Below, piece after piece: positions 39,990 to 48,389 of a DNA stretch of 64,000 bases. How positions within the stretch are numbered: the stretch's first letter is position 1; each line of letters opens with the position of its first letter. The notes under the pieces were generated by a model. It was not told where the DNA came from. It ran no database searches and was given only the letters and a program-made list of their open reading frames with translations. The stretch covers positions 30,909-94,908 of the forward strand of contig CALGGR010000149.1 in NCBI GenBank assembly GCA_937915755.1. Direction: 5' to 3'. Source of the stretch: an uncultured Fretibacterium sp. GTDB lineage: Bacteria > Synergistota > Synergistia > Synergistales > Aminobacteriaceae. The position numbers were made by a program, and so were the translations under genes.

Positions 39990-41732
39990 ATGTCAGAACT
40001 CGAAGAATTGATGGTATTCAAACCGTCAAAGCAGTACAAAGCCGAATGTCCGCAGAAGATAGCATCGGGAAAATCCGTCCTCCCAAAAGGCTGGCAGTCA
40101 GAGGAAGGATTCATGCCGCTTCCATGTGAGATCGTCGTCGAGAAGGACGTTCGCGTGAAGATGAGGGACGGCGTTGAAATTTGCGTTGACGTATTCAGGC
40201 CGAAAACGGACGATAAAGTCCCCGTTCTGATCTCATGGAGTCCATACGGTAAGGACAACGGAACTCGCCCAAGCTACAAGAGCCTCTTCGCAATGATAGG
40301 AATACCAGACAGCAAACTCTCCGGGCTCCAGAAGTTCGAGGGAAGCGACCCCGCATATTGGTGCGCTCACGGTTACGCTGTATGCAACCCAGACTCACGC
40401 GGCATCACGAAATCCGGCGGTACAATCTACACAATCGGCTCACACGAAGCACAGGACGGCTACGACCTCATAGAGTGGCTCGCGGTTCAGGAGTGGTGCA
40501 ACGGGAAAGTCGCCCTGAGCGGAACATCATATCTTGCGTTCTCTCAGTGGTTCATTGCCTCAGAACAGCCCCCTCACCTCGCGGCAATAAATCCCGAAGA
40601 AGGACTCAGTGATGCCTACAGGGACTTAATCAGCCGCGGAGGAATAACGGACGTAGGATTTGCGGCGCGCATTCAGTTTTCGCAGGCACATGAAGGAGAC
40701 CCCGTTCAGTGGGAGGATCTTGCTGCCGAAGGACTGAAGTACCCGCTCTATGACAATGCTTTGTGGCGCGACAAGACCGCTCACCCCGAACGCATAACTT
40801 GCCCCGCCTACGTTGTCGCAAGCTACAGCAACACGCTTCACACGATGGGGACTTTCAGGGCATGGAGGGCGATCCCTGACGGCAAGAAGTGGATTCGCAT
40901 TCACGACGGTCAAGAGTGGCCGGATTTCTACACAGCCGAACACATCGAGGACAGGCGAAAATTCTTCGACCACTTCCTGAAGGGCATCAATAACGGCTGG
41001 GAGGATATTCTGACAGTTAGGTACTCGCTTCATGATTTCGAGGGCGGTAACATCACGGGAATTATGGCTGAATCGTTCCCGCCTGCGGGCGTAACCTACG
41101 AGAAATTGTACCTTGACGGAATAACCCGGACGCTCAACGATAATCAGGGAGGCTCAGATTTCCCGGTGAAGTATGACGCTGAGGGTGTGATAACGCTTGC
41201 ATCGTTCCTTTACACGGCGAACGAGAGGACAGAGATCGTAGGCTACCCGAAAGTGAAGCTGTGGCTTGAGGCAGAGGGCCATGATGACATGGACGTTTAC
41301 ATTTCCCTCTACAAGCTCGACAGGAACGGGAACATGCTACAGCAGTTCGTGATACCGAATCACTGTGCGCGAAATCACGATCTCACCGAGCGCGGAGGAA
41401 GTATTCTTCGTTACAGGGGAAGTACTGGAAGGCTCAGGGTTTCAATGAGGCATCTTGACGATGAGAAGTCAACGCCGGAGATTCCGTATCACAGCTTTGA
41501 CCGCGTCGAAAAACTCAAGGAGGGCGAGATTGTCCCCGTTGAAATCGAGATGTACCCCACAGGGCTGATACTTTATCCCTGCGAACAGTTGAGGCTAGTT
41601 GTGAGTGCTACGGACGAAGCGGGGTCAATGATGCCGGGTACTTCTCCTGCAAAGCCAAACAACAAAGGGAAGCACGTCATACATTGCGGAGGGAGTTACG
41701 ACTCGTATCTGCAATTACCGTTCAAGCGTTAA
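39990..41732 (+). CDS. CocE/NonD-family hydrolase (X-Pro dipeptidyl-peptidase S15-like)
   Basis: 580 residues; the second of two adjacent ATGs (39987, 39990) has the better distance to AAGGAGG. No signal peptide, so cytoplasmic. Residues about 45-330 are an S15-type alpha/beta-hydrolase: VRVKMRDGVEICVDVFRPKT, LISWSPYGKDN, NPDSRGITKSGG, nucleophile in ALSGTSYLAFSQW, then helical cap and IRIHDGQEWPDFY. Residues about 365-580 form the jelly-roll C-terminal domain (YPKVKLWLEAEGHDDMDVYI). Related enzymes cleave esters (cocaine esterase), amides or beta-lactams. It is the last gene of the run, followed by a perfect stem-loop at 41741-41770. Confidence 0.87.
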   Translation: MSELEELMVFKPSKQYKAECPQKIASGKSVLPKGWQSEEGFMPLPCEIVVEKDVRVKMRDGVEICVDVFRPKTDDKVPVLISWSPYGKDNGTRPSYKSLFAMIGIPDSKLSGLQKFEGSDPAYWCAHGYAVCNPDSRGITKSGGTIYTIGSHEAQDGYDLIEWLAVQEWCNGKVALSGTSYLAFSQWFIASEQPPHLAAINPEEGLSDAYRDLISRGGITDVGFAARIQFSQAHEGDPVQWEDLAAEGLKYPLYDNALWRDKTAHPERITCPAYVVASYSNTLHTMGTFRAWRAIPDGKKWIRIHDGQEWPDFYTAEHIEDRRKFFDHFLKGINNGWEDILTVRYSLHDFEGGNITGIMAESFPPAGVTYEKLYLDGITRTLNDNQGGSDFPVKYDAEGVITLASFLYTANERTEIVGYPKVKLWLEAEGHDDMDVYISLYKLDRNGNMLQQFVIPNHCARNHDLTERGGSILRYRGSTGRLRVSMRHLDDEKSTPEIPYHSFDRVEKLKEGEIVPVEIEMYPTGLILYPCEQLRLVVSATDEAGSMMPGTSPAKPNNKGKHVIHCGGSYDSYLQLPFKR

Positions 41733-41740
41733 TGTGAGAA

Positions 41741-41770
41741 CTTGGGGGCTGAAACGAGTCAGCCTCCAAG
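41741..41770 (+). terminator. Stem-loop after the last gene of the 31273-41732 run
   Basis: CTTGGGGGCTGA and TCAGCCTCCAAG form a 12-bp stem (one G-T) with a six-base loop, eight bases after the CocE stop. No T run follows, so it may act as an mRNA 3' end stabiliser or weak terminator. Confidence 0.5.
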
Positions 41771-41806
41771 AAACTACCGAAACATTCAATACGATTATCA
41801 ATGTGC

Positions 41807-41840
41807 AAAAAAAATACCCTCAGCTTCTTCGCTGAAGGTA
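41807..41840 (-). terminator. Rho-independent terminator of ilvCD
   Basis: On the - strand TACCTTCAGC and GCTGAGGGTA form a 10-bp stem with a six-base loop and are followed by eight T. It stands 18 bases behind the ilvD stop. Confidence 0.85.
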
Positions 41841-41857
41841 TCTCGGAATCTCACTCT

Positions 41858-43525
41858 CTACTCTAAGATTGCTCCCTTGTCCGCTGACGTTACGAGCTTT
41901 GCATAGCGTGCCAAGTATCCCGTCTTAATCTTCGGCTCATTGGGAGTCCAGTTCTTACGGCGTTCGGCAAGTTCCTCGTCCGAAACTTTGAGGGTTATGC
42001 TGTAATTATTGATGTCGATCGCGATGATGTCTCCCTCGTGAACAAGCGCGATATTCCCGCCTGAAGCTGCTTCGGGTGATACATGGCCGATGCTTGCGCC
42101 CCTCGTTGCGCCCGAAAATCTACCGTCCGTAATCAGTGCAACGCTCGTATCGAGTCCCATTCCGCAGATTGCGCTCGTTGGGTTCAACATCTCACGCATT
42201 CCCGGCCCGCCCTTTGGCCCTTCATAGCGTATTACCACAACATCGCCCGGCTTTATTCCGCCCGCGTAAATCGTGGCTATTGCGTCGTCCTCGCTATCGA
42301 ATACCCTCGCAGGCCCTTCGTGTTTCATCATCTCAGGTGCAACCGCTGAACGTTTCACAACACAGCCATCGGGTGCAAGGTTGCCTTTGAGTACGGCGAT
42401 CCCTCCCGTTGAGGAATAAGGATTGCTCACGGGACGGATTATGTTGTTGTCGAGAATTTCAATCCCCGCGATATTTTCTGCGACCGTCTTCCCTGTCGCG
42501 GTCATAAGGTCTGTCTTAATGAGTCCGTTCTTGGCAAGCTCATTCATGACAGCGTAGACACCGCCCGCCCTGTCCAAGTCCTCCATGAAAGTATCGCCCG
42601 CTGGTGCAAGGTGGCAGAGATTCGGGGTATGCTCGCTGATTTCGTTTGCGTGTGAGAGGTCAATGGTTACGCCTGCTTCGTGAGCGATTGCTGGAAGGTG
42701 GAGCATCGTGTTCGTCGAGCAGCCAAGAGCCATATCGACAGCCTCAGCGTTGTTGAATGCCTCAGCGGTCATGATGTCGCGGGGACGTATATTCTTCTTG
42801 ACAAGCTCCATGATCTTCATGCCCGTCAATTTTGCGAGCCTTATTCTCGCTGAGTAAGGTGCTGGAATTGTTCCGTTTCCGCGCAACGACATTCCTATTG
42901 CTTCGGTGAGACAGTTCATAGAGTTAGCCGTGTACATTCCAGAGCATGACCCGCATGAAGGACAGGCGTTCTCCGTGTAGTCATCAACCCCTGCTTCATC
43001 GAGTTTCCCGGCATGGTACGCACCCACAGCCTCGAACATGTGGCTCAAGCAGGTACGTCGACCGTCCTTTAGATGACCCGCGAGCATCGGCCCGCCCGCG
43101 CAGAATATCGCCGGAATGTTGAGCCTTGCCGCCGCCATTAGGAGGCCGGGAACGTTTTTGTCGCAGTTCGGAATCATTACGAGACCGTCAAACTGGTGGG
43201 CAATCGCCATAGCCTCAGTTGAATCCGCAACAAGGTCTCTTGATACGAGCGAGTATTTCATTCCGACATGACCCATAGCGATTCCATCGCAGACAGCAAT
43301 AGCCGGGAACATCATCGGAGTACCGCCCGCCGCGTAAATTCCCTCTTTGACAGCCTGAGCTATCTTGTCGAGGTGCATATGTCCCGGAACGACCTCGCTG
43401 AATGAACTTACGACTCCGATTATAGGTCTTGAGATTTCCTCCTTAGTGAGACCGAGTGCGTACAAGAGGCTGACGTTAGGGGTACGTTCAACGCCTGCTT
43501 TGATGTTATCACTTCGACACTTCAT
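41858..43525 (-). CDS. ilvD: Dihydroxy-acid dehydratase
   Basis: 555 residues from the ATG at 43525, inside the end of ilvC (17-base overlap). This gives the family's length; the open frame to 43666 only reads ilvC in another frame. IlvD dehydrates 2,3-dihydroxy-isovalerate and -methylvalerate in valine and isoleucine synthesis with an iron-sulfur cluster. Seen: CDGIAMGHVGMKYSLVSRDL, cluster Cys in NCDKNVPGLLMAA and ACPSCGSCSGMYTANSMNCL, and GRFSGATRGASIGHVSPEA. Its ribosome site is weak, which suggests coupling with ilvC. Confidence 0.96.
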   Translation of the reverse strand: MKCRSDNIKAGVERTPNVSLLYALGLTKEEISRPIIGVVSSFSEVVPGHMHLDKIAQAVKEGIYAAGGTPMMFPAIAVCDGIAMGHVGMKYSLVSRDLVADSTEAMAIAHQFDGLVMIPNCDKNVPGLLMAAARLNIPAIFCAGGPMLAGHLKDGRRTCLSHMFEAVGAYHAGKLDEAGVDDYTENACPSCGSCSGMYTANSMNCLTEAIGMSLRGNGTIPAPYSARIRLAKLTGMKIMELVKKNIRPRDIMTAEAFNNAEAVDMALGCSTNTMLHLPAIAHEAGVTIDLSHANEISEHTPNLCHLAPAGDTFMEDLDRAGGVYAVMNELAKNGLIKTDLMTATGKTVAENIAGIEILDNNIIRPVSNPYSSTGGIAVLKGNLAPDGCVVKRSAVAPEMMKHEGPARVFDSEDDAIATIYAGGIKPGDVVVIRYEGPKGGPGMREMLNPTSAICGMGLDTSVALITDGRFSGATRGASIGHVSPEAASGGNIALVHEGDIIAIDINNYSITLKVSDEELAERRKNWTPNEPKIKTGYLARYAKLVTSADKGAILE

Positions 43526-44528
43526 CGAGGCTTGAACCGTCCTTCCACAACATTTGCTCGCGTAACTCCTTGCCGATCGTCTCCATAGGGTGCTTCGCCA
43601 ACTGGTCGCGCTTTGAGTTGAAGAATGTACGTCCGTTCTTGTTCTCGGCAATCCATCTTCCGGCAAATGTACCGTCCTGAATGTCCTGAAGTACCTTCCT
43701 CATGTTGGCCTTGATTTCCTCATGAGGAAGAACGCGGGGCCCTGAGACGTATTCACCGAACTCTGCCGTGTCGGAGATTGAGTAGTTCATTGCCGCGACA
43801 CCGCCCCTATTCACGAGGTCGATGATGAGCTTCATCTCGTGAATGCACTCAAAGTATGCGTTGACGGGGTCATATCCAGCCTCACAGAGTACCTCAAATC
43901 CGCATTGCATAAGGTCAACAACGCCTCCGCAAAGTACAGTCTGCTCGCCGAAGAGGTCAGTCTCGGTCTCCTGCTGCATTGTTGTCTCAAGGATGCCTGC
44001 TCTTGCGCCGCCGATTCCAGCGATGTAGGCAAGTGCTGTGTCGAGGCACTTTCCAGAAGCGTCCTGTTCAACCGCAACGAGGCAAGGAACGCCCTTTCCC
44101 GCAACGTACTGACTTCGCACAGTGTGGCCCGGCCCTTTTGGAGCGGCCATGAATACATCGACACCTTTCGGGGCGACTATCTGCTTGTAGCGAATGTTGA
44201 AGCCGTGCGCGAACGCTATGGTCTTTCCCTCAGTGAGATAGGGGAGCATTTCGGACTTGTACATGTCAGCCTGCTTCTCGTCGTTAATGAGTATCATGAT
44301 GATGTCGGCGGCCTTTGTTGCTTCGCTGACCGTCATTACTGTGAAACCGTCCTTTTCCGCAACCGGCCATGACTTACCGCCCTTGTAGAGTCCGACGATT
44401 ACATCACAGCCTGAGTCTCTGAGGTTCATTGCGTGAGCGTGTCCCTGTGAACCGTAGCCAATGATAGCAATCTTTCTTCCTGTGAGCTTGTTGAGGTCGC
44501 AGTCTTTCTCGTAGTAAACACGTGCCAT
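43509..44528 (-). CDS. ilvC: Ketol-acid reductoisomerase
   Basis: 339 residues, the short class I form. It isomerises and reduces acetolactate or acetohydroxybutyrate with NAD(P)H and Mg. Seen: VYYEKDCDLNKLTGRKIAII, GYGSQGHAHAMNLRDSG, APKGPGHTVRSQYVAGKGVP, acidic metal ligands in ETDLFGEQTVLCGG and ECIHEMKLIIDL. In the beta2-alphaB loop the residues GLYKGGKSW (with Lys and Ser) suggest NADPH preference, by family knowledge. It heads the ilvCD unit; GGGAGAA precedes the ATG. No acetolactate synthase gene is adjacent. Confidence 0.96.
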   Translation of the reverse strand: MARVYYEKDCDLNKLTGRKIAIIGYGSQGHAHAMNLRDSGCDVIVGLYKGGKSWPVAEKDGFTVMTVSEATKAADIIMILINDEKQADMYKSEMLPYLTEGKTIAFAHGFNIRYKQIVAPKGVDVFMAAPKGPGHTVRSQYVAGKGVPCLVAVEQDASGKCLDTALAYIAGIGGARAGILETTMQQETETDLFGEQTVLCGGVVDLMQCGFEVLCEAGYDPVNAYFECIHEMKLIIDLVNRGGVAAMNYSISDTAEFGEYVSGPRVLPHEEIKANMRKVLQDIQDGTFAGRWIAENKNGRTFFNSKRDQLAKHPMETIGKELREQMLWKDGSSLDEVSK

Positions 44529-44853
44529 AAGAAAATTCTCCCTTGCGTTTGAAAATTTTTATAATTTTATCACGGGGGTAAATATGAAAAACTGATTACG
44601 AAATCGCGGTCGGTTGCTGCTTTTCCAAGTGTAAGGGGGGTTTTTATGATGGGGCGGGGAAATTTTTTTGTGTATTATTTGTGTATTAAAAGTTGACACC
44701 AAAAACAAGAGGTGTGTTATAATTATTTTGCATAACAATACACAACACATCTCCTCTTCTTTTGTGGTGTGTATTATATCATAATGCGGGGGAGATGTTT
44801 ATGTGTTATATGGCTTTCAACGGCAACACAAATTTTGATTGGAGGGTTTAACC
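44529..44853. promoter_or_regulatory. Divergent intergenic region between ilvC and the Synergist-CTERM gene, with repeat array
   Basis: This 325-base gap holds no gene. On the + strand TGTGTATTA occurs at 44669-44677, 44680-44688 (11 bases apart) and 44768-44776; the inverted form AATACACA is at 44737-44744; the variant TGTGTTATA is at 44713-44721 and 44802-44810. They surround the promoter at 44693-44723. ATACACAACAC (44738-44748) and GTGGTGTGTAT (44764-44774) can pair around a 15-base loop. A G-rich stretch (GGGGGG, GGGG, GGGG) lies at about 44635-44660. On the ilvC side no T-box or leader peptide was recognised. Confidence 0.5.
44693..44723 (+). promoter_or_regulatory. Sigma-70-type promoter for the 44854 gene
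   Basis: TTGACA (44693-44698) and TATAAT (44718-44723), both perfect, with a 19-base spacer, which is longer than the optimal 17 and fits a regulated promoter. It is embedded in TGTGTATTA-like repeats. Confidence 0.65.
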
Positions 44854-45552
44854 ATGAAGAAGTATGCGGTAATGGTGCTGGCTGTAATATTGGCCGGGAT
44901 AAGCTCTTGCGCTTGGGGTGCTGGAGAATTGACAGTAGAAATTCAGCAACGTGATGCGTACTATGTTGGTGAGGAGCTGCTGGCAATAATCCGTTGGGAT
45001 GAACTTGAAGGTGAAGTTAATTATAAATTCACGCATGAAGGAACAATACCCCAAGGCTGTGAATTTACGCATAACGCGAAAGAGCCATATACGCTACTCG
45101 TTGGGACGCCAGAAGCTGAAGGAACTTACCTTTTCACTGTGAATGTTGATGCTCTTATAGCTCAATATGATAGTAGGGGGCAAATTAGCTTTGCTAAGTA
45201 TTCTGGCACTGCGGAATTTACGATGAAAGTTCTGCATGCGAGAAATGGCAATCAAGGCGACAATACTGGCAACAACACAGGAGATAACACCGGGGGTAAC
45301 ACCGGCAACAATACCAACGGCAATACGGGCGGAGACACAGGAGGTAATACCAACAACAATAACGGTAACATAAGCTTTGAGGACTGGCTCAAGCGAAACG
45401 GCAATACCTACAACAACAACACAGGCGGTAATACCGACAACAATAACGGTGTCTCAAGCTCAGGCGGAGGAGGCGGAGGCTGTAACTCAGGACTCGCAGT
45501 TCTCGCACTCGCGCTCACAGCCCTAATCACTCTCAGAAAATCAAGAAGCTAA
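44854..45552 (+). CDS. Secreted protein with Ig-like domain, Asn/Thr/Gly repeat stalk and Synergist-CTERM tail
   Basis: 232 residues from the ATG at 44854, with GGAGGG seven bases upstream. Signal peptide about 1-22. Residues 25-125 look like a putative Ig (He_PIG-type) domain, with YYVGEELLAIIRW and LLVGTPEAEGTYLFTVNVDA. A low-complexity stalk follows (about 130-200), built from NTGGNTNN-type units and interrupted by ISFEDWLKRNG. The end, SSSGGGGGGCNSGLAVLALA followed by a hydrophobic helix and RKSRS, is the Synergist-CTERM sorting signal, so the protein is exported and probably anchored or processed at the Cys. Function of the Ig-like domain is unknown. The unit is closed by a terminator. 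Confidence 0.8.
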   Translation: MKKYAVMVLAVILAGISSCAWGAGELTVEIQQRDAYYVGEELLAIIRWDELEGEVNYKFTHEGTIPQGCEFTHNAKEPYTLLVGTPEAEGTYLFTVNVDALIAQYDSRGQISFAKYSGTAEFTMKVLHARNGNQGDNTGNNTGDNTGGNTGNNTNGNTGGDTGGNTNNNNGNISFEDWLKRNGNTYNNNTGGNTDNNNGVSSSGGGGGGCNSGLAVLALALTALITLRKSRS

Positions 45553-45566
45553 TCACGCAGACAAAT

Positions 45567-45600
45567 TCCCCTTCCACAAAATGGAGGGGGTAATTTTTTT
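45567..45600 (+). terminator. Rho-independent terminator of the 44854 gene
   Basis: CCCCTTCCA and TGGAGGGG form a stem with loop CAAAA, followed by TAATTTTTTT, about 15 bases after the stop codon. Confidence 0.85.
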
Positions 45601-45652
45601 CGGGATTGTGATATATTTTCCCCGTAAAAATTTCATGCAAAGGATTTTTCTC

Positions 45653-46267
45653 ATGATAGCAATCGTAAATTACGGCGTTGGAAATCTATTCTCGCTCGAA
45701 AGTTCGTTCAACGCCATCGGCCATAAGGTACTCGTAACCTCCTCGCCTTCCGATTTGAAAGATGCCGAGCGGATAATCCTCCCCGGTGTCGGAGCATTTG
45801 GGGACGCTACGGAAAAACTTTTCGCTTCAGGACTCGCAGAGCCTTTGATTGACGAGGCAAAAAACGGCAAGCCAATTCTCGGAATATGTCTAGGTATGCA
45901 GTTGCTTTTCACAAAAAGCTACGAGTTCGGCGAATTTGACGGCCTCAACCTCATTCCCGGCACAGTCAGGCCAATCCGTGAAGTTATCCCCAATGACCTC
46001 AAGATTCCGCAAATGGGCTGGAACTCCCTGACCTTCACGAATCCTTCAGCAATATATTCGAGGACACCCGAAAATTCCTACGTCTACTTCGTTCACTCAT
46101 ACTCTGCGTTCTGCGATGAACGTTACATAACTGCGACGACAGATTACGGCGCGCCACTCACGGCCTCAGTTCAGAACGGAAACATCTACGGCGTTCAGTA
46201 TCACCCGGAGAAAAGCGGGAATGTCGGCCTTGATATTCTTCGTGCATTCTGTGAGGTGGGGGCATGA
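45653..46267 (+). CDS. hisH: Imidazole glycerol phosphate synthase, glutaminase subunit HisH
   Basis: 204 residues from the ATG at 45653 (AAAGGA eight bases upstream; family start MIAIVNYGVGNLFSL). HisH frees ammonia from glutamine and feeds it to HisF. Catalytic triad: Cys in LGICLGMQLLF, His and Glu in GVQYHPEKSGNVG. It is first of a tightly overlapping his operon. Earlier pathway genes (hisG, D, C, B) are not in the window. Confidence 0.95.
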   Translation: MIAIVNYGVGNLFSLESSFNAIGHKVLVTSSPSDLKDAERIILPGVGAFGDATEKLFASGLAEPLIDEAKNGKPILGICLGMQLLFTKSYEFGEFDGLNLIPGTVRPIREVIPNDLKIPQMGWNSLTFTNPSAIYSRTPENSYVYFVHSYSAFCDERYITATTDYGAPLTASVQNGNIYGVQYHPEKSGNVGLDILRAFCEVGA

Positions 46268-46977
46268 TTATTCTTCCGGCAATAGATCTCTTTCACGGTC
46301 AGGCGGTAAGGCTTCTCAGAGGCGACTATAACGCTATGACAGTCTATGACCCCGAACCAGTGAACACGGCGATGAAGTTCCGTGATGAGGGTGCGGAATG
46401 GGTGCATATCGTTGACCTTGAGGGCGCGAAATCCGGCGAGGCCGTCAACCTCTCAACAATCATGAAGATACGCGAGTCTTGCGGGCTGAAATGCGAGGTC
46501 GGCGGAGGTATCAGGGACATGTCCGCAATCGAACGCTATATTGACGCGGGGATTGACCGTGTTATTCTTGGGACTTCGGCAACTCGTGAGGGATTTGCTC
46601 GTGAGGCTGTCAAAAATTTTGGAGACAAAATCGCGGTTGGTGTTGACATTCGCGGTGGGAAAGTCGCGGTTAAAGGCTGGCTTGAAGATTCGGGGATTGA
46701 TGCGCTGACTTTCTGCCGGAAAATGCAGGACGACGGCGTTCAAACCCTAATCACTACAGACATATCACGCGACGGCGCAATGTCAGGCACTAACACAGGG
46801 CTTTACGCAGAACTTTCACGAACTCTCAGCGTGAACATCATAGCTTCCGGCGGAGTAAGCACACTTGATGATGTGAAGACTCTCGCGGGGCTTGGACTTT
46901 ACGGGGCTATAATCGGTAAGGCATATTACACGGGCGCAGTGAAAATTTCAGAAGCAATCGAGGCGGCAAAATCATGA
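46264..46977 (+). CDS. hisA: ProFAR isomerase HisA
   Basis: 237 residues, (beta/alpha)8 barrel. HisA opens the ribose of ProFAR to give PRFAR. Seen: ILPAIDLFHGQAVRLLRGDY with catalytic Asp, GGGIRDMSAIERYIDAG, and second catalytic Asp in TTDISRDGAMSGTNTGLY, then ASGGVSTLDDVK. Four-base overlaps with hisH and hisF. Confidence 0.95.
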   Translation: MIILPAIDLFHGQAVRLLRGDYNAMTVYDPEPVNTAMKFRDEGAEWVHIVDLEGAKSGEAVNLSTIMKIRESCGLKCEVGGGIRDMSAIERYIDAGIDRVILGTSATREGFAREAVKNFGDKIAVGVDIRGGKVAVKGWLEDSGIDALTFCRKMQDDGVQTLITTDISRDGAMSGTNTGLYAELSRTLSVNIIASGGVSTLDDVKTLAGLGLYGAIIGKAYYTGAVKISEAIEAAKS

Positions 46978-47732
46978 TAACAAAAAGAATAATCCCATGC
47001 CTTGACGTTAAGGACGGGCGTGTCGTAAAAGGCGTGAACTTTCAGGGGCTTAACGATGTAAATTCACCCGTTGAGCTTGCAAAATTCTACTCCGACAACG
47101 GGGCCGATGAGCTAGTATTCTACGACATAACGGCATCTTCTGACGGTCGAAAAATCTTCACGGACATTCTTCGTGAGACTGCAAGGAACGTATTTATTCC
47201 CCTCACAGTAGGCGGAGGAATTTCGGCAGTATCGGACTTCGAGCGCGTACTCTCATGCGGTGCGGACAAGGTTAGCGTGAACACGGGCGCAATCCGTAAC
47301 CCCTCGCTAATACCAGAGGCTGCGAAACTTTACGGCTCACAGTGCGTTGTGATTTCGGCTGACGTTAAGAGGGTCGGCGGACAATTTCACGTCTTCGCAC
47401 GAGGCGGAAGAGATGACACAGGAATTGAGGCTGTCGGCTGGATTAAGCGTTGTGTTGACGCTGGGGCGGGCGAGGTTGTACTAAACTCTATCGACACTGA
47501 CGGAGTGAAGAAGGGCTTTGATATTGAGATGCTTAAAGCTGTCTGCGATGCCGTGAGCGTCCCTGTTATTGCGTCGGGCGGGGCGGGAAAAATTGAGGAT
47601 TTCGTTGAACTTTTCCGTGAAGTCCCAAAAGCTGACGCGGGATTGGCGGCCTCGATATTCCATTTCGGCGAGGTTGCAATCGGAGACCTTAAAGTAAGAA
47701 TGAATGACGAAAATATACCTGTGAGGCTGTGA
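46974..47732 (+). CDS. hisF: Imidazole glycerol phosphate synthase, cyclase subunit HisF
   Basis: 252 residues. HisF uses PRFAR and ammonia from HisH to form imidazole glycerol phosphate and AICAR. Seen: KRIIPCLDVKDGRVVKGVNF with catalytic Asp11-type residue, TVGGGISAVSDFERVLSCGA, NSIDTDGVKKGFDIEML and IASGGAGKIEDFVELF. It overlaps hisA by four bases; hisIE follows after three. Confidence 0.96.
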   Translation: MITKRIIPCLDVKDGRVVKGVNFQGLNDVNSPVELAKFYSDNGADELVFYDITASSDGRKIFTDILRETARNVFIPLTVGGGISAVSDFERVLSCGADKVSVNTGAIRNPSLIPEAAKLYGSQCVVISADVKRVGGQFHVFARGGRDDTGIEAVGWIKRCVDAGAGEVVLNSIDTDGVKKGFDIEMLKAVCDAVSVPVIASGGAGKIEDFVELFREVPKADAGLAASIFHFGEVAIGDLKVRMNDENIPVRL

Positions 47733-47735
47733 AAG

Positions 47736-48389
47736 ATGATTAACATTGACGAACTGAAGTTTAACGCTGACGGACTTATCCCCGCGATCGTTGTTGACGA
47801 CGATTCGGGCGATGTCCTTATGATGGCGTACATGAACCGTGAGAGCCTGAATATCTCGATGGAAAAGAAGCTGACGTGTTTCTGGAGCCGTTCGAGGAGA
47901 GAGCTTTGGCTGAAGGGTGAGACTAGCGGGAACTATCAGCATATCCGCGAGATTGTGGCTGACTGCGACCGTGATACATTGTTGGTCTACGTGAAACCTG
48001 ATGGGCCAGCGTGCCACTTGGGGAATGAGTCATGCTTTGTTGATGACGTTATGCCGCGAGAAGGAAAGGCTCACGAGAAGTTCACGATCTGCGGGCTGAT
48101 GGAACTCATCAAAGGAAGGAAGAATGAGAGGGTCGAGGGATCGTACACGTCATATCTTTTCGACAAGGGGCTCGACAAGATACTCAAGAAGATAGGCGAG
48201 GAAAGCTCGGAGGTCATAATCGCCGCGAAGAATGACCGAAAGGAGGCCGTCTACGAAATTTCCGACCTCATTTATCACATGCTGGTATTGATGGCGGAGA
48301 TGGACATTGACATAAAGGACATCATCAAGGAGTTAGCCTCGCGCCACGTTATCGACAAGAAAGTAAAGCAGGAAAAGATGACCTCATGA
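47736..48389 (+). CDS. hisI: Bifunctional phosphoribosyl-AMP cyclohydrolase / phosphoribosyl-ATP pyrophosphatase HisIE
   Basis: 217 residues. Residues 1-115 are the HisI cyclohydrolase (MMAYMNRESLNISMEKKLTC, FWSRSRRELWLKGETSGN, metal ligands in DCDRDTLLVYVKP); residues 125-217 are the HisE pyrophosphatase helices (YTSYLFDKGLDKILKKIGEE, SSEVIIAAKN). The fused form carries out steps 2 and 3 of the pathway. The last four bases overlap the next gene. Confidence 0.95.
   Translation: MINIDELKFNADGLIPAIVVDDDSGDVLMMAYMNRESLNISMEKKLTCFWSRSRRELWLKGETSGNYQHIREIVADCDRDTLLVYVKPDGPACHLGNESCFVDDVMPREGKAHEKFTICGLMELIKGRKNERVEGSYTSYLFDKGLDKILKKIGEESSEVIIAAKNDRKEAVYEISDLIYHMLVLMAEMDIDIKDIIKELASRHVIDKKVKQEKMTS

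Noticed and set aside
43526..43666. Longer ilvD start
   Set aside because: The extra 47 residues are ilvC read out of frame; IlvD has its family length from 43525.
44635..44660. G-quadruplex-like element (GGGGGG, GGGG, GGGG)
   Set aside because: Only three G runs lie close together, and there is no fourth run to complete a standard quadruplex.
44529..44690. T-box or attenuation leader in front of ilvC
   Set aside because: No T-box core sequence, no leader peptide rich in branched-chain codons and no clear terminator/antiterminator pair were found.
45250..45450. CRISPR-like or tandem repeat locus
   Set aside because: The repeats are in-frame codons for Asn/Thr/Gly units of a protein stalk, without regular spacers.
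45581..45652. Longer hisH start
   Set aside because: It would start inside the terminator of the previous gene; the family start motif begins at 45653.
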